A stretch of DNA of 64,000 nucleotides from Nonomuraea dietziae (GCF_014195505.1 NZ_JACIBV010000002.1:620001-684000), one strand, 5' to 3'; counted from the first letter of the stretch, positions 1 through 12,363 are shown. The notes: generated by a model not told the origin, from the letters alone. Translations and numbers: made by a program.

Positions 1-220
1 CGTGTCCGAACCAGCTCACCAGCAGCGGCGCGAAGATCGCCACCAGCATGAGAAAGATGATCACGATGGCGCCTGCCATGGCGACGCGGTCTCTCCTGAG
101 CCGCCGCCACGCGATCTGGCCCAGCGAGCGGCCCTCGATCGCCTTGGCGTCGCTCCCGGCCACCACCGCTTCGGGAGCGGCCTGGCTGGCCGACTCCGGC
201 ACGTCGAGCGGTGCGGTCAT
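1..220 (-). CDS. ABC transporter permease, DppC/OppC type (partial, N-terminus only)
   Basis: The first 73 codons of a minus-strand gene are present; the rest lies beyond the left edge. The protein begins with a polar leader of about 44 residues containing GRSLGQIAWRRLRRDR, followed by a first membrane helix (VAMAGAIVIIFLMLVAIFAPLL) and SWFGH. This is the N-terminal layout of the OppC/DppC family of dipeptide, oligopeptide or nickel importer permeases, which act in the cytoplasmic membrane. ATG at 220 is preceded by a strong AGGAGG at about 225-230. Nothing coding lies immediately upstream, so it probably heads its transcript or follows a distant partner. The substrate cannot be told from this fragment. 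Confidence 0.8.
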   Translation of the reverse strand, partial: MTAPLDVPESASQAAPEAVVAGSDAKAIEGRSLGQIAWRRLRRDRVAMAGAIVIIFLMLVAIFAPLLVSWFGH

Positions 221-536
221 GCGCCCTCCTCTGTCCTGACCTTCCAGGAGGCGGGCACGACCATAGTTGTGCGCATCTTGTTCCTGCCCCCTGGGTTAGA
301 CGGCGTCGTCCAATCAGGCACCGGCCCGGTCTGGACTCACGCCCGTACTTGCCGGGACCGTCCGTCACGGTCCCAGGAGGCAGGATCTATGGCCTGAGCT
401 GCGCTGACTAGTCCCCACGCGCGCTATGTGGCTCAACTGTGATTGTCGCGAAACGCATTCGTATCGATCTTGGTCCGAATGTCTACAGCCCGTTCCGGTT
501 GGGTCTCGGAACTGTGACATTGCACAGCGTATCTCG
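221..536. other. Intergenic region, no gene seen
   Basis: This 316-bp gap lies upstream of the permease and downstream of the small membrane protein gene, both on the minus strand. I see no convincing coding frame. It contains one clean hairpin, GGGACCGT at 354-361 pairing with ACGGTCCC at 367-374 (5-nt loop), which could be a terminator but lacks a T-tract. The stretch 430-530 is less GC-rich than the surroundings. Confidence 0.5.
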
Positions 537-1025
537 CTAGCTGATGCCGCGCCGCTTGAGGATGTCCTCGATGTCGGAGAAATCATCGTCGTTCGTCTTG
601 GGCTTCTGCTGAGCGATGGCAGGTTTTGCGGCGGGCGCCGTCCGCCCCGGCTTCTTCTCGGCCGCGGGACGGGCGGGGGCGGCCGAGGCCTCCTGCGCGG
701 CGGGCGCGGCCGCCGACAGCCTCCTGGCCCTGATGACGCCCGAGACCATGAACAGCACCACCGACACTCCAGCCAGCGCCACGCCGGCCCAGGTGAGCGG
801 GTTGAAGACCAGGCTGGTCACGAAGGACACGGCGGTGGAGCCGATCGTCCACAGCGCGTTGAGCGCGCCGGTGAGGTAGGCGGCCATCGGCAGCAGTGAC
901 CAGGCCACCAGCCGCATGGCCGCCACCGCTCCCCTGCGGCGCAGCAACAGGAAGCTGAACACCAGGCCCACGCCCGTCGCGCCTGCGCACAACGGCAACC
1001 ACGCGATGCTATTGAATCCGCTCAT
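537..1025 (-). CDS. Small membrane protein of unknown function
   Basis: A 162-residue protein with about three predicted membrane helices (near residues 8-28, 38-55 and 75-95), followed by an Ala/Pro/Lys-rich cytoplasmic tail and a short acidic-basic end (DDDFSDIEDILKRRGIS). The tail resembles a flexible linker ending in a conserved peptide, which suggests a docking role, but I do not recognise a characterised family. ATG at 1025 was chosen because GAGGGG lies about 8 nt upstream; an upstream ATG at 1058 would add 11 residues without a good ribosome binding site. It stands alone between a noncoding gap and the HAD gene. Confidence 0.7.
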   Translation of the reverse strand: MSGFNSIAWLPLCAGATGVGLVFSFLLLRRRGAVAAMRLVAWSLLPMAAYLTGALNALWTIGSTAVSFVTSLVFNPLTWAGVALAGVSVVLFMVSGVIRARRLSAAAPAAQEASAAPARPAAEKKPGRTAPAAKPAIAQQKPKTNDDDFSDIEDILKRRGIS

Positions 1026-1168
1026 TACGGCCGCCCCTCGTCTCGCTGACCTCTCCATCCTGGCACGCGAAAGGCCCGCCGCCGCTCCTCCCTGAGGAGG
1101 GATCTCCCCCTAGGGGATGGTTTCTCCGGTGGAGGCGTGGCGCGCGGGCCGGGCGGTGACGCTACGGC

Positions 1169-1822
1169 TCACGCCGAGGCGGGAGGCACCAGGGCGCGCA
1201 GCCGGGCCACGTCGACCTCGGTGAGCGAGGACACCACCAGGCGGCCGGCGGCCGGCTCGATGGGCAGCAGGCTCGGCACGGCGACCACGGCGCACCCCGC
1301 GGCGGTGCCGGCGGCCACGCCGTTGGGAGAGTCCTCCAGCACCACGCAGCGCACGGGCTCGACGCCCAGGAGGGCGGCGGCGGTCAGGTAGGGCTCGGGG
1401 TCGGGCTTGGTGCGGCTCACGTCGTCGGCCGTGACGATCACGTCGAAGTGCTCGCGGCCGACCGCCGCCAGCACCGACTCGGCGATCTCCTTGAGCGAGG
1501 AGGTCACCAGGGCGATCGGGACGCCCTCCGCGCGCAGGTCGCCGAGCAGCTCGAGCGCGCCCGGCATGGTCTGGACCCCGCCGGCCAGCTCGGCCACCAT
1601 GCCGTCGATCATCCAGCCGCGCAGGACCTCCGGCGCGACCGAGGAGCCCGACACGGCCAGCATGTAGTCGACGGTGCGTTCCATGGAACCGCCGACGAGG
1701 TGGGTCTGGTGCTCGGGGGTCCAGACGCCCCCGAGCACCTTCATCACCTCGGTCTCGATCTTCAGCCACACCTTCTCGGTGTCGACCAGCAAGCCGTCCA
1801 TGTCGAAGAAGGCCGCGTCCAC
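1169..1822 (-). CDS. HAD-superfamily phosphatase, beta-phosphoglucomutase-like
   Basis: A 217-residue HAD hydrolase of subfamily IA. The nucleophile motif FDMDGLLVDTE is at residues 5-15, VTSS supplies motif II, a Lys in RTKPDPEPY is motif III, and LEDSPNGVAAG supplies the acidic motif IV, so all catalytic residues are present. Family members dephosphorylate small phosphosugars or isomerise glucose phosphates; the helical cap region does not reveal the substrate. GTG at 1822 gives the normal start just before motif I and has a purine-rich GGGGGGAAA directly upstream. It follows metH on the same strand with a 95-bp gap, so it may be a downstream member of that transcript. Confidence 0.85.
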   Translation of the reverse strand: MDAAFFDMDGLLVDTEKVWLKIETEVMKVLGGVWTPEHQTHLVGGSMERTVDYMLAVSGSSVAPEVLRGWMIDGMVAELAGGVQTMPGALELLGDLRAEGVPIALVTSSLKEIAESVLAAVGREHFDVIVTADDVSRTKPDPEPYLTAAALLGVEPVRCVVLEDSPNGVAAGTAAGCAVVAVPSLLPIEPAAGRLVVSSLTEVDVARLRALVPPASA

Positions 1823-1917
1823 TTTCCCCCCGGAGCTATCGGATTTCGGACTACTACCGTAGGACGTGGGGGGCTGATCATGGCCATCGACCCGGCGGGA
1901 CGGCGCGCCGGGGCCGG

Positions 1918-5376
<3,459 letters not shown>

Positions 5377-5440
5377 GCGGTCAAGCTTAACGGGCGCTAC
5401 CCTGTCGGCAATTGACGCCGCGTCCAATTGGGATCCCCTC

Positions 5441-5896
5441 ATGGCCTACCGCACCGTGCTCGTCGGCACCGACGGCTCCGCCTCCTCCTTCCGCGCCGTG
5501 TCCGCCGCCGCCTCTCTGGCCGCCGCCACCGGCGCCACCCTCGTCCTGGCCTGCGCCTATCTGCCCATGCGCGAGAGCAGCAGGGCCGCCGCCGCCGACG
5601 CGCTCGGCGACCTGGCCTACAAGGTCAGTGGATCGACCCCAGCCGACGACGCGCTGCGCGCGGCCAGGGAGCACGCGGTGGCGGCGGGCGCCTCGCAGAT
5701 CGTGCTGGCCGCCGAGGAGGGCGACGCGGTGGACGCGCTGGTCAAGCTGGCCGGCACGCACCGCGCCGACCTGCTCGTGGTCGGCAACAGAGGGCTCAAC
5801 AGCCTGGCGGGACGGCTGCTCGGGTCGGTGCCCTCCAGCGTCACCCACCGGGCCACCTGCGACGTCCTGGTCGTGCACACCACCTCGGGAAAGTGA
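5441..5896 (+). CDS. Universal stress protein (UspA family)
   Basis: A single-domain Usp of 151 residues. It begins MAYRTVLVGTDGS, the usual first strand, and carries the nucleotide-binding signature G-2x-G-9x-G-S in VGNRGLNSLAGRLLGS, so it is expected to bind ATP. Usp proteins are cytoplasmic dimers linked to stress or dormancy, with no fixed biochemical reaction. ATG at 5441 is the natural family start; the frame stays open further upstream to 5375 but that would overlap the metH promoter region. TACCCT at 5397-5402 is a plausible -10 element. It is divergent from metH and is followed by 162 bp without a gene. Confidence 0.9.
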   Translation: MAYRTVLVGTDGSASSFRAVSAAASLAAATGATLVLACAYLPMRESSRAAAADALGDLAYKVSGSTPADDALRAAREHAVAAGASQIVLAAEEGDAVDALVKLAGTHRADLLVVGNRGLNSLAGRLLGSVPSSVTHRATCDVLVVHTTSGK

Positions 5897-6058
5897 GCCG
5901 CCCCTGAGTCACGCACGCCCCTCCGCCTCCAGGTCAGCGCGTGGCGGGCGGCGACACCCGCCGGACGGCCCCGCGAATTACGCCCGTGGAGATCAGTGAC
6001 GTAGAGCCCTCCCCACCGCATAGGCTTAGGCGTTGAGAACAGCGAGAGGAGGCGGCGC

Positions 6059-6916
6059 GTGATCGAGCTCGAAGGGCTCCCCGAGCTCGTCGATCCGGTG
6101 CTCATCGCCGCGTTCGAAGGGTGGAACGACGCCGGTGAGGCGTCCAGTGGCGTGATCGCCCACCTGGAGAACGAATGGAAGGCCGAGCCGCTGATCGCGC
6201 TGGACCCGGAGGACTACTACGACTTCCAGGTCACGCGCCCCATCGTGGAGATGGGTGACGGGCTGACCCGCTCGATCGTCTGGCCGACGACCAGGCTCTC
6301 GCTGGCCCGCCCGCCCGGTCTCGAGCGCGACGTGGTGCTGCTGCGCGGCATCGAGCCGAACATGCGCTGGCGCGGCTTCTGCGACGAGCTCGTGGGCATC
6401 GCCCACGAGCTGGGCATCGAGCTGACGGTGATGCTGGGCGCGCTGCTCAACGACTCTCCGCACACCCGTCCCGTGCCGATCGTCGGATCGGCGACCGACG
6501 ACGGGCTGGCCCGCTCCATCAACCTCGAGCTGACCCGCTACGAGGGGCCGACCGGCATCGTCGGGGTGCTGCAGCACGCCTTCGGCGCCGCGGGGCTGCG
6601 CGCGATCTCGCTGTGGGCCTCGGTGCCGCACTACGTGGCCCAGCCGCCCAACCCGAAGGCGACGCTGGCGTTGCTGCGCAGGGTCGAGGACGTGCTGGAG
6701 ATCCCCGTGCCGCTGGGCGACCTCGTGGAGGAGTCGCGCGCCTGGGAGAACGGCGTGGACGAGCTCGCCTCGCAGGACAGCGAGGTGGCCGAGTACGTCA
6801 AGGAGCTCGAGGAGCGCAAGGACGCCGCCGAGCTGCCCGAGGCCTCGGGCGACGCGATCGCCGCCGAGTTCGAGCGCTACCTGAGGCGCAGGGACACCGA
6901 CACCGGAGACCAGTGA
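6059..6916 (+). CDS. PAC2 family protein (proteasome assembly chaperone-like)
   Basis: A 285-residue member of the PAC2 family, which in actinobacteria occurs beside proteasome-era genes and resembles the eukaryotic proteasome assembly chaperone 2 fold. Typical pieces are LIAAFEGWNDAGEA near residue 16, RGIEPNMRW, a central LGALLNDSPHTRPVP, and a Glu/Lys-rich C-terminal helix (SEVAEYVKELEERKD). Its molecular role in bacteria is not established. GTG at 6059 is backed by GAGAGGAGG about 8 nt upstream. It is monocistronic here, between the universal stress gene and a 244-bp gap. Confidence 0.85.
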   Translation: MIELEGLPELVDPVLIAAFEGWNDAGEASSGVIAHLENEWKAEPLIALDPEDYYDFQVTRPIVEMGDGLTRSIVWPTTRLSLARPPGLERDVVLLRGIEPNMRWRGFCDELVGIAHELGIELTVMLGALLNDSPHTRPVPIVGSATDDGLARSINLELTRYEGPTGIVGVLQHAFGAAGLRAISLWASVPHYVAQPPNPKATLALLRRVEDVLEIPVPLGDLVEESRAWENGVDELASQDSEVAEYVKELEERKDAAELPEASGDAIAAEFERYLRRRDTDTGDQ

Positions 6917-7160
6917 GACCCGCCCGCCTTCCGCGCCCTTGACCACTCGTCGCGGCCGGAACGGGCGTGGCGACTGACAGGGAAGTCTCAGGAGTTGTTC
7001 TCTCCCATTTCCGTGATTTCGGGTAATAATCGGTGCCTCGCATGTTCCGGCGGTATTTCGTCCGTAGCTGGAACGCCAACCCGCATGAATGACATGACCA
7101 GGAGAAACACAGCTCTGTCACTTCACTGAATATCGGCACGGCCACGTTGAACCTATCCAG

Positions 7161-7736
7161 GTGACTGCGCACGTTAGGGCAACCATGGCTACTTCCCATG
7201 TGGACCCGCACCAGAGAAGTCAGGAGACCAGGCGGCGCGTGCTCGAGATGGCGCTGTCGCTGAGGGAGGAGCGCGGCGGAGGCCCTGTCGACCTCTTCCT
7301 CGCGCTGCTCCAGGACCGCCTTCCGCTCTGGCTGCGTATCTTGCACAACCTGTCCCACCTCGTGGGAAAGGGACAGGTGAGCGACAACCTGCTCCCCATC
7401 GCACGGGCGGGCATCGATTACTACCTGGAGGTCCAGTCGGCGGCGCTGCCCGCCTTCACCTCCCCCGCGGTCACGGTCCGCTTCCGCGAGGCCGTCCGCG
7501 ACACCGGTCTCGGCCCGATGGCCGAGATCCTTCCGCTGGCGGGCTATCTCGAGGCCGAGCAGCGGCTCGGCAGGGTGGCGCCGTCAGTCGATCCCGTGGG
7601 CAGCGCGCGGCTGCTGCTCGCCGGATGTTTCCAGCACGCCTACTACGAGATGTTCGTCGGCGCGGACGCGGGCCCCTCCAGGGACGCCGGCGCCGAGGAG
7701 ATCATCAAGGGGCTGCGGCTGGAGCCCGCCGCCTGA
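7161..7736 (+). CDS. TetR-family protein lacking the DNA-binding helices
   Basis: Residues 19-39 (RSQETRRRVLEMALSLREERG) match helix 1 of TetR regulators. In normal members about 30 residues with the helix-turn-helix follow (IAxxAGVSxGxLYxHF); here the chain passes directly through GGPVD into a typical TetR ligand-binding domain (QDRLPLWLRIL to the C-terminus, ending GLRLEPAA). The frame is continuous, so this looks like an in-frame internal deletion rather than a frameshift, and I found no HTH in other frames upstream. ATG at 7185 is an alternative start; neither start has a good ribosome binding site. The 3' end overlaps cbiX on the other strand by 94 bp. It may be a pseudogene or a non-DNA-binding effector sink. 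Confidence 0.6.
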   Translation: MTAHVRATMATSHVDPHQRSQETRRRVLEMALSLREERGGGPVDLFLALLQDRLPLWLRILHNLSHLVGKGQVSDNLLPIARAGIDYYLEVQSAALPAFTSPAVTVRFREAVRDTGLGPMAEILPLAGYLEAEQRLGRVAPSVDPVGSARLLLAGCFQHAYYEMFVGADAGPSRDAGAEEIIKGLRLEPAA

Positions 7737-8407
7737 TCGTGCCTGGCCCACACCAGGGCGGCGAGGTCTGGGTCGGCGCCGATCGGTTCGGTGACCAGGT
7801 CGGCGCCGGCGTTCGACAGCCTGTCGTGGAAGAAGCCTGGCGCCAGCAGGTAGGAGGCGAGCGCGACACGAGGGGCTGGGCCGTGCCGCATGCGGTCCAG
7901 CGCCTCCCCCACCGTCGGCTCCCCTCCCGTGGCGAAGGCGGCGGTGACGGGACGCGACAGCCGTACGGCCAGCAGTCTGGCGGCGGCGCGCACGTCGGCG
8001 AGGGCGGCGGGGTCGGAGGAGCCCGCGGCGCCGAGGATGACCGCGTCGGCCGGGCGCAGACCCGCTCGGGCGAGCCTGCGGGCCAGGGCGTGGGTGAGCA
8101 GCGGGTCAGGACCGAGCGGCCTGGCGACGGCGGCGTCCGGCCTGGCGCGCGCCACGACGTCCGGCAGGTCGATGTGGACGTGGTAGCCGCCGGCCAGCAG
8201 CAGCGGCACGACGGTGACCGGGCCCGGCAGCCAGGCCAGGACGTCGGCCAGCAGCGGCTTGCTGATCTCGAGGTAGGCCAGCTCGACCCGCCGTCCCGGC
8301 CGCAGGCCGCGCACCATCGCGGCCAGCCTGGCCAGCGTCTCCTCCCCCGCCGCGCTCCTGGTCCCGTGCGCGGCGATGACCAGCGTGCCCCGCGCGGAGG
8401 CCGTCAC
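7643..8407 (-). CDS. cbiX: Sirohydrochlorin chelatase-like protein (CbiX family)
   Basis: A 254-residue two-lobed CbiX-type chelatase. The first lobe holds VIAAHGTRS (metal-binding His) and the second lobe LLAPGFFHDRL (second His). The family inserts cobalt or ferrous iron into sirohydrochlorin; in this setting iron insertion to make siroheme for NirB is the likely job (inference from context). GTG at 8407 overlaps the TGA of the upstream nnaR-like gene by 4 bp, implying translational coupling as the last gene of the nitrate operon. The last 30 or so residues overlap the convergent TetR-like gene and are low in conservation, so they may be non-essential. Confidence 0.85.
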   Translation of the reverse strand: MTASARGTLVIAAHGTRSAAGEETLARLAAMVRGLRPGRRVELAYLEISKPLLADVLAWLPGPVTVVPLLLAGGYHVHIDLPDVVARARPDAAVARPLGPDPLLTHALARRLARAGLRPADAVILGAAGSSDPAALADVRAAARLLAVRLSRPVTAAFATGGEPTVGEALDRMRHGPAPRVALASYLLAPGFFHDRLSNAGADLVTEPIGADPDLAALVWARHDQAAGSSRSPLMISSAPASLEGPASAPTNIS

Positions 8408-9570
8408 AGGCCTTCTCCGCGGTGGGTGGCCAGCCGGTAGCCGCGCTTGACCACGGTCTCGACGATGCCTGCGGGTCCGAGCGCCCTGCGCAGCCTGGTG
8501 ACGGCCATCTCGACCGCGTGCTCGGCCGATTCACGCGAGGAGCCGCCCGGCAGCACGGTCCGCAGCTCCGAACGGGGCACCACGTGCCCCGGCTTGTCGG
8601 CAAGGCGCTTCAGCACGGCCATCGGCGCGGGCGGCAGCGGCTTGAGCTCGCCGTCCACGGCGACGGCGTGGCCGCGGATCTCCAGCTCGTGACCTCCCGC
8701 CACGAGCCTGGTCACGCTGTGCGCCGGCAGGTGCCTGGCGAGGGTCCTGGCCAGGGCGCCGAGCCTGGAGCGCTCCGGCTGGAGCACCGGCACGCCCTTG
8801 GCCACCAGCGGCTGCGCGGTCACCGGGCCCACGCACGCGGCGACGACCCTTCCGCCGAAGGCGGCGAGCAGCGCGTCCTCGAGCCCGTCGGCGCGGGCGG
8901 CGCCGAGCATCGCCAGGACGGCGGGCGCGCTGGTGAAGGCCACCGCGTCGACGCCGCCCGCGATGGACTGGGTGACCAGGCGGCGCAGCGGCGAGGTGTC
9001 GCGGTAGGGCAGCCAGCGGTAGACGGGCACCTCGATGACGTCGGCGCCCGCCTCGCGCAGCTCGGCGACGAAGCCGGTCAGCGGCTCGCCGTGCAGCTGC
9101 ACGGCGATGCGGCGGCCGCGCAGGTCCTGGGCGAGCAGGTGCTGCTTGACCTCCTCGCAGGATTCCGTGGCGGGGGTCCAGTGGTCGTTGAGACCGGCCG
9201 CGCGCACCGCCCCCCTGGCCTTGGGGCCCCTGGTGAGGAGCCTGGCGCGGGTCAGGTGGTCCGACAGCTCCGCCGACAGCCCCCAGCCCTCGGCCGCGGC
9301 CATCCAGCCGCGGAAGCCGACGCCGGTCGTGACGACGACGTCGTCGACGGGCGCCTCCAGGCTGCGGCGGGTGGCGGCGAGCAGGTCGGTGTCCTCGGCC
9401 AGCGGCACGAGCCTGATCGCCGGAGCGCTGACCACGCGGGCGCCGCGCCTTTCCAGCAGCGCGCAGAACTCCTCGCGCCGCCTGGTCGCGGTCACCCCGA
9501 TGGTGAACCCGGCCAGCGCGTCGGGCGCGGTCTCAGGGGATCCCGCCTCCTCCGCCGCCGGGGCGATCAA
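8404..9570 (-). CDS. nnaR: NnaR-like protein: uroporphyrinogen-III synthase domain plus winged helix
   Basis: A 388-residue fusion. Residues about 20-280 are a HemD (uroporphyrinogen-III synthase) fold with TTGVGFRGW and AFTSAPAVLAML. Residues about 310-385 are an OmpR-type winged helix ending VVKRGYRLATH. The same arrangement is found in Streptomyces coelicolor NnaR, a co-regulator of nitrate genes with GlnR, and in a mycobacterial protein beside nitrite genes. It may sense a tetrapyrrole, make one, or both. The start is taken as TTG at 9570, which overlaps the nirD stop and is preceded by GGAGGTGGGG; the frame is open upstream but only inside nirD. Confidence 0.85.
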   Translation of the reverse strand: MIAPAAEEAGSPETAPDALAGFTIGVTATRRREEFCALLERRGARVVSAPAIRLVPLAEDTDLLAATRRSLEAPVDDVVVTTGVGFRGWMAAAEGWGLSAELSDHLTRARLLTRGPKARGAVRAAGLNDHWTPATESCEEVKQHLLAQDLRGRRIAVQLHGEPLTGFVAELREAGADVIEVPVYRWLPYRDTSPLRRLVTQSIAGGVDAVAFTSAPAVLAMLGAARADGLEDALLAAFGGRVVAACVGPVTAQPLVAKGVPVLQPERSRLGALARTLARHLPAHSVTRLVAGGHELEIRGHAVAVDGELKPLPPAPMAVLKRLADKPGHVVPRSELRTVLPGGSSRESAEHAVEMAVTRLRRALGPAGIVETVVKRGYRLATHRGEGL

Positions 9571-9911
9571 AGCCCCACCTCCACTCTGCCGTCGGTCACC
9601 CTGGTCGGGTAGGTGGCCACGCTCACCGAGGGGTCGTCCAGGCACTCCCCCGTGACCAGCGAGAAGACCTGCTTGTGCATGGGCGAGGCGACCGTGGGCT
9701 CCTCACCCCTGCTGCCGACGATGCCGCGGGAGAGCACGTTGGCGCCGGTGAAGGGGTCGAGGTTGGCGATGGCGTGGACGTCGCCGTCGAAGGTGCGGAA
9801 CAGGGCCACCTGGTGGCCTTCCACCAGCGCGCACGCCCCCCGCTCCGGCAGCAGGGCGGTGTAGGCGCAGACGGCGACCCAGACGCGGGCGGGCAGTTCG
9901 GCGACTGTCAT
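9567..9911 (-). CDS. nirD: Assimilatory nitrite reductase small subunit
   Basis: A 114-residue NirD with a Rieske-like fold, partner of NirB in cytoplasmic NADH-dependent reduction of nitrite to ammonium. Family hallmarks are CAYTALLPERG near the start, LFRTFDGDVHAIANLDPF and the core HKQVFSLVTGECLDDP. As in other NirD proteins, the Cys-His pairs of true Rieske centres are absent, so no cluster is expected. ATG at 9911 follows nirB by 19 bp, and the stop overlaps the TTG of the nnaR-like gene. Length is normal for the family. Confidence 0.93.
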   Translation of the reverse strand: MTVAELPARVWVAVCAYTALLPERGACALVEGHQVALFRTFDGDVHAIANLDPFTGANVLSRGIVGSRGEEPTVASPMHKQVFSLVTGECLDDPSVSVATYPTRVTDGRVEVGL

Positions 9912-9930
9912 CTGTGGTGCTCCTTTGCGA

Positions 9931-12363
9931 TCAGGCGGGCGAGCCGAGGCGGTCGAGGGGGATCAGCACGGGTTTGATCTGGTCGCGCTCGGTCTCGAAG
10001 ACGATCGAGGGGTCGGGGACACCCGGCGCGTTGACGAAGCTGACGAACCTGCTGAGCTTGTCGGGGTCCTCGATGGTGGCGCGCCACTCGTCGACGTAGG
10101 TGGCCACGTGCCGCTCCATCTGCTCCTCCAGCGAGGCGCAGATGCCGAGGGAGTCGTCCACGATCACCGACCTGAGGTAGTCGAGGCCGCCGTCCAGCGA
10201 CTCCACCCACGCGGCGGTGCGCTGCAGCCGGTCGGCGGTGCGGATGTAGAACATCAGGAACCTGTCGATGATCCTGATGAGCTCGTCGGTGGGGACGTCG
10301 GAGACCAGCAGGTCGGCGTGGCGGGGCTTGAAGCCGCCGTTGCCTCCCACGTAGAGGTTCCAGCCCTGCTCGGTGGCGATGATGCCGAAGTCCTTGGAGC
10401 GGGCCTCCGCGCACTCGCGGGCGCAGCCCGACACCGCCGACTTGAGCTTGTGCGGGGAGCGCAGTCCTCGGTAGCGCAGTTCCAGGGCGATGGCCAGGCC
10501 GACGGAGTCCTGCACGCCGTAGCGGCACCAGGTGGAGCCGACGCAGGACTTCACCGTGCGCAGCGCCTTGCCGTACGCGTGGCCCGACTCGAAGCCCGCG
10601 TCGACCAGGCGCTTCCAGATCTGCGGCAGCTGCTCGACGCGGGCGCCGAACAGGTCGATCCGCTGACCTCCGGTGATCTTGGTGTAGAGGCCGAAGTCGC
10701 GGGCCACCTCGCCGACGACGATGAGCTTCTCCGGGGTGATCTCGCCGCCTGGGACGCGCGGGACGACGGAGTAGGTGCCGTTCTTCTGGATGTTGGCCAG
10801 GAAGTGGTCGTTGGTGTCCTGCAGCGCGGCCCGCTCGCCGTCCAGCACGTGGCCGTTGTGCAGGGAGGCGAGGATGGAGGCGACGGCCGGCTTGCAGATG
10901 TCGCAGCCCCTGCCCCTGCCGCACATGGCGATCAGCTCGGAGAAGGTCGTGACGCCGCGCACGCGGACGATGTCGAACAGCTCGGCCCTGCTGTGGTCGA
11001 AGTGCTCGCACAGGGCCTTGGACAGCTCGACGCCCGACTTCTCCAGCAGCTGCTTCAGCATCGGCACGCACGAGCCGCAGGTGGTGCCCGCGCGGGTGCA
11101 GGCCTTGAGCCCGGGAACGTCGCAGACGCCGTCGCAGATCGCCTCGCGCACCGCGCCGGCCGTGACGTTGTTGCAGGAGCAGACCTGGGCGTCGTCCGGC
11201 AGGTCGAGAGCGGCCGCCGAGCCGGTGAACAGCAGGTCGGAGGGGGAGGCGGGCAGCGGCTTGCCGACGAAGGGCTTCAGCGTGGTGTACGGCGCCGCGT
11301 CGCCCACGCAGATCCCGCCAAGCAGCGTCCGCGCGTCGTCGGAGATGAACAGCTTCTTGTAGACGCCGCCCACGGGGTCCATGTAGGTGACGTCGAGCGC
11401 GCCCTCCATCGCGCCGAACTGAGCCACCTCGACACCGAGCAGCTTGAGCTTGGCCGACATGTCCGCGCCGTGGAAGGCGGCCGAGCCGCCGAGCATCCGG
11501 TCGACGGCCACCTCGGCCTGGGTGAAGCAGGGGCCGACCAGGCCGTAGACCATGCCGCCGACCAGCGCGCACTCGCCCACCGCGTAGATCGAGGGGTCGG
11601 CGGTGCGCATGCCCTCGTCGACGACGATCCCGCCGCGCGCGCCGACCTCGAGGCCGCAGTCCCTGGCCAGCTCGTCGCGGGGCTTGATGCCGGCCGAGAA
11701 GACGACCACGGAGGCGTCGATCACGCCGCCGTCGCTGAGCACCACCCTGTCCGGCTCGATCGAGGCCAGTGAGACGCCCGCGTGCACGCTCAGCCCGAGG
11801 TTGGAGATGTGCCCCTTGAGCACCGAGCCGCCGCCCTCGTCCACCTGACGCGGCATCAGCCACGGGCTGAGCTCCACGATGTGGGTGTCGAGGCCGAGCC
11901 CGCGCAGCGCGTCGGCGGCCTCGAGGCCGAGCAGCCCGCCGCCGACGACCACGCCCCGCGCGGCTCCCGAGGCGGCCTGCCTGATGCGCTCCAGATCGTC
12001 GATCGTGCGGTAGACGAAGGCGCCGGAGGCGCCGGGCACGGGCGGCACGAACGGCGCGGAGCCCGTCGCCAGCACCAGGGTGTCGTACGGCTCGGCGTGC
12101 CCGTCCTCGGTCGTGACGACCTTCGCCGCCCTGTCGATCCCGGTGACCCTGGACGACAGCCGCGTCACCACACCCGGCAGCTCGGGATACTCCAGCTCCT
12201 CCAGGGTGACGCCCTGCAGGTAGGAGGTGAGCGCCACCCTGTCGTAGGCGGGCAGCGGCTCCTCGCCGAACACGGTGACGTGCCCGTCGAACCCCCTGCT
12301 GAGCAGGGTCTCGACCAGCCGGTGCGCCGTCGGGCCGTAGCCCACCACGACAAGCCTGTTCAC
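9931..12363 (-). CDS. nirB: Assimilatory nitrite reductase large subunit (NADH, siroheme)
   Basis: An 810-residue NirB. In order: FAD/NADH oxidoreductase domain (starts MNRLVVVGYGPTA; VVVGGGLLGLEAA binds NADH), a BFD-like [2Fe-2S] segment with CSCNN and CTRAGTTCGSC, a second Cys-rich segment with CGRGRGCDIC, then the nitrite/sulfite reductase domains. The siroheme-[4Fe-4S] ligands are visible as C-x5-C (CVGSTWC) and C-x3-C (CAREC). It catalyses six-electron reduction of nitrite to ammonium in the cytoplasm. GTG at 12363 overlaps the TGA of the upstream flavoprotein gene by 4 bp. All cofactor motifs are intact. Confidence 0.95.
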   Translation of the reverse strand: MNRLVVVGYGPTAHRLVETLLSRGFDGHVTVFGEEPLPAYDRVALTSYLQGVTLEELEYPELPGVVTRLSSRVTGIDRAAKVVTTEDGHAEPYDTLVLATGSAPFVPPVPGASGAFVYRTIDDLERIRQAASGAARGVVVGGGLLGLEAADALRGLGLDTHIVELSPWLMPRQVDEGGGSVLKGHISNLGLSVHAGVSLASIEPDRVVLSDGGVIDASVVVFSAGIKPRDELARDCGLEVGARGGIVVDEGMRTADPSIYAVGECALVGGMVYGLVGPCFTQAEVAVDRMLGGSAAFHGADMSAKLKLLGVEVAQFGAMEGALDVTYMDPVGGVYKKLFISDDARTLLGGICVGDAAPYTTLKPFVGKPLPASPSDLLFTGSAAALDLPDDAQVCSCNNVTAGAVREAICDGVCDVPGLKACTRAGTTCGSCVPMLKQLLEKSGVELSKALCEHFDHSRAELFDIVRVRGVTTFSELIAMCGRGRGCDICKPAVASILASLHNGHVLDGERAALQDTNDHFLANIQKNGTYSVVPRVPGGEITPEKLIVVGEVARDFGLYTKITGGQRIDLFGARVEQLPQIWKRLVDAGFESGHAYGKALRTVKSCVGSTWCRYGVQDSVGLAIALELRYRGLRSPHKLKSAVSGCARECAEARSKDFGIIATEQGWNLYVGGNGGFKPRHADLLVSDVPTDELIRIIDRFLMFYIRTADRLQRTAAWVESLDGGLDYLRSVIVDDSLGICASLEEQMERHVATYVDEWRATIEDPDKLSRFVSFVNAPGVPDPSIVFETERDQIKPVLIPLDRLGSPA

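Noticed and set aside
5377..5440. Possible cobalamin riboswitch ahead of metH
   Set aside because: Only 64 bp separate metH from the divergent gene, no B12-box-like sequence is visible, and the -10 lies 7 nt before the ATG, leaving no 5' leader.
6917..7160. A missing TetR helix-turn-helix encoded in another frame upstream, implying a frameshift
   Set aside because: No frame in this gap encodes an HTH, and the surviving helix 1 is already in the same frame as the ligand-binding domain.
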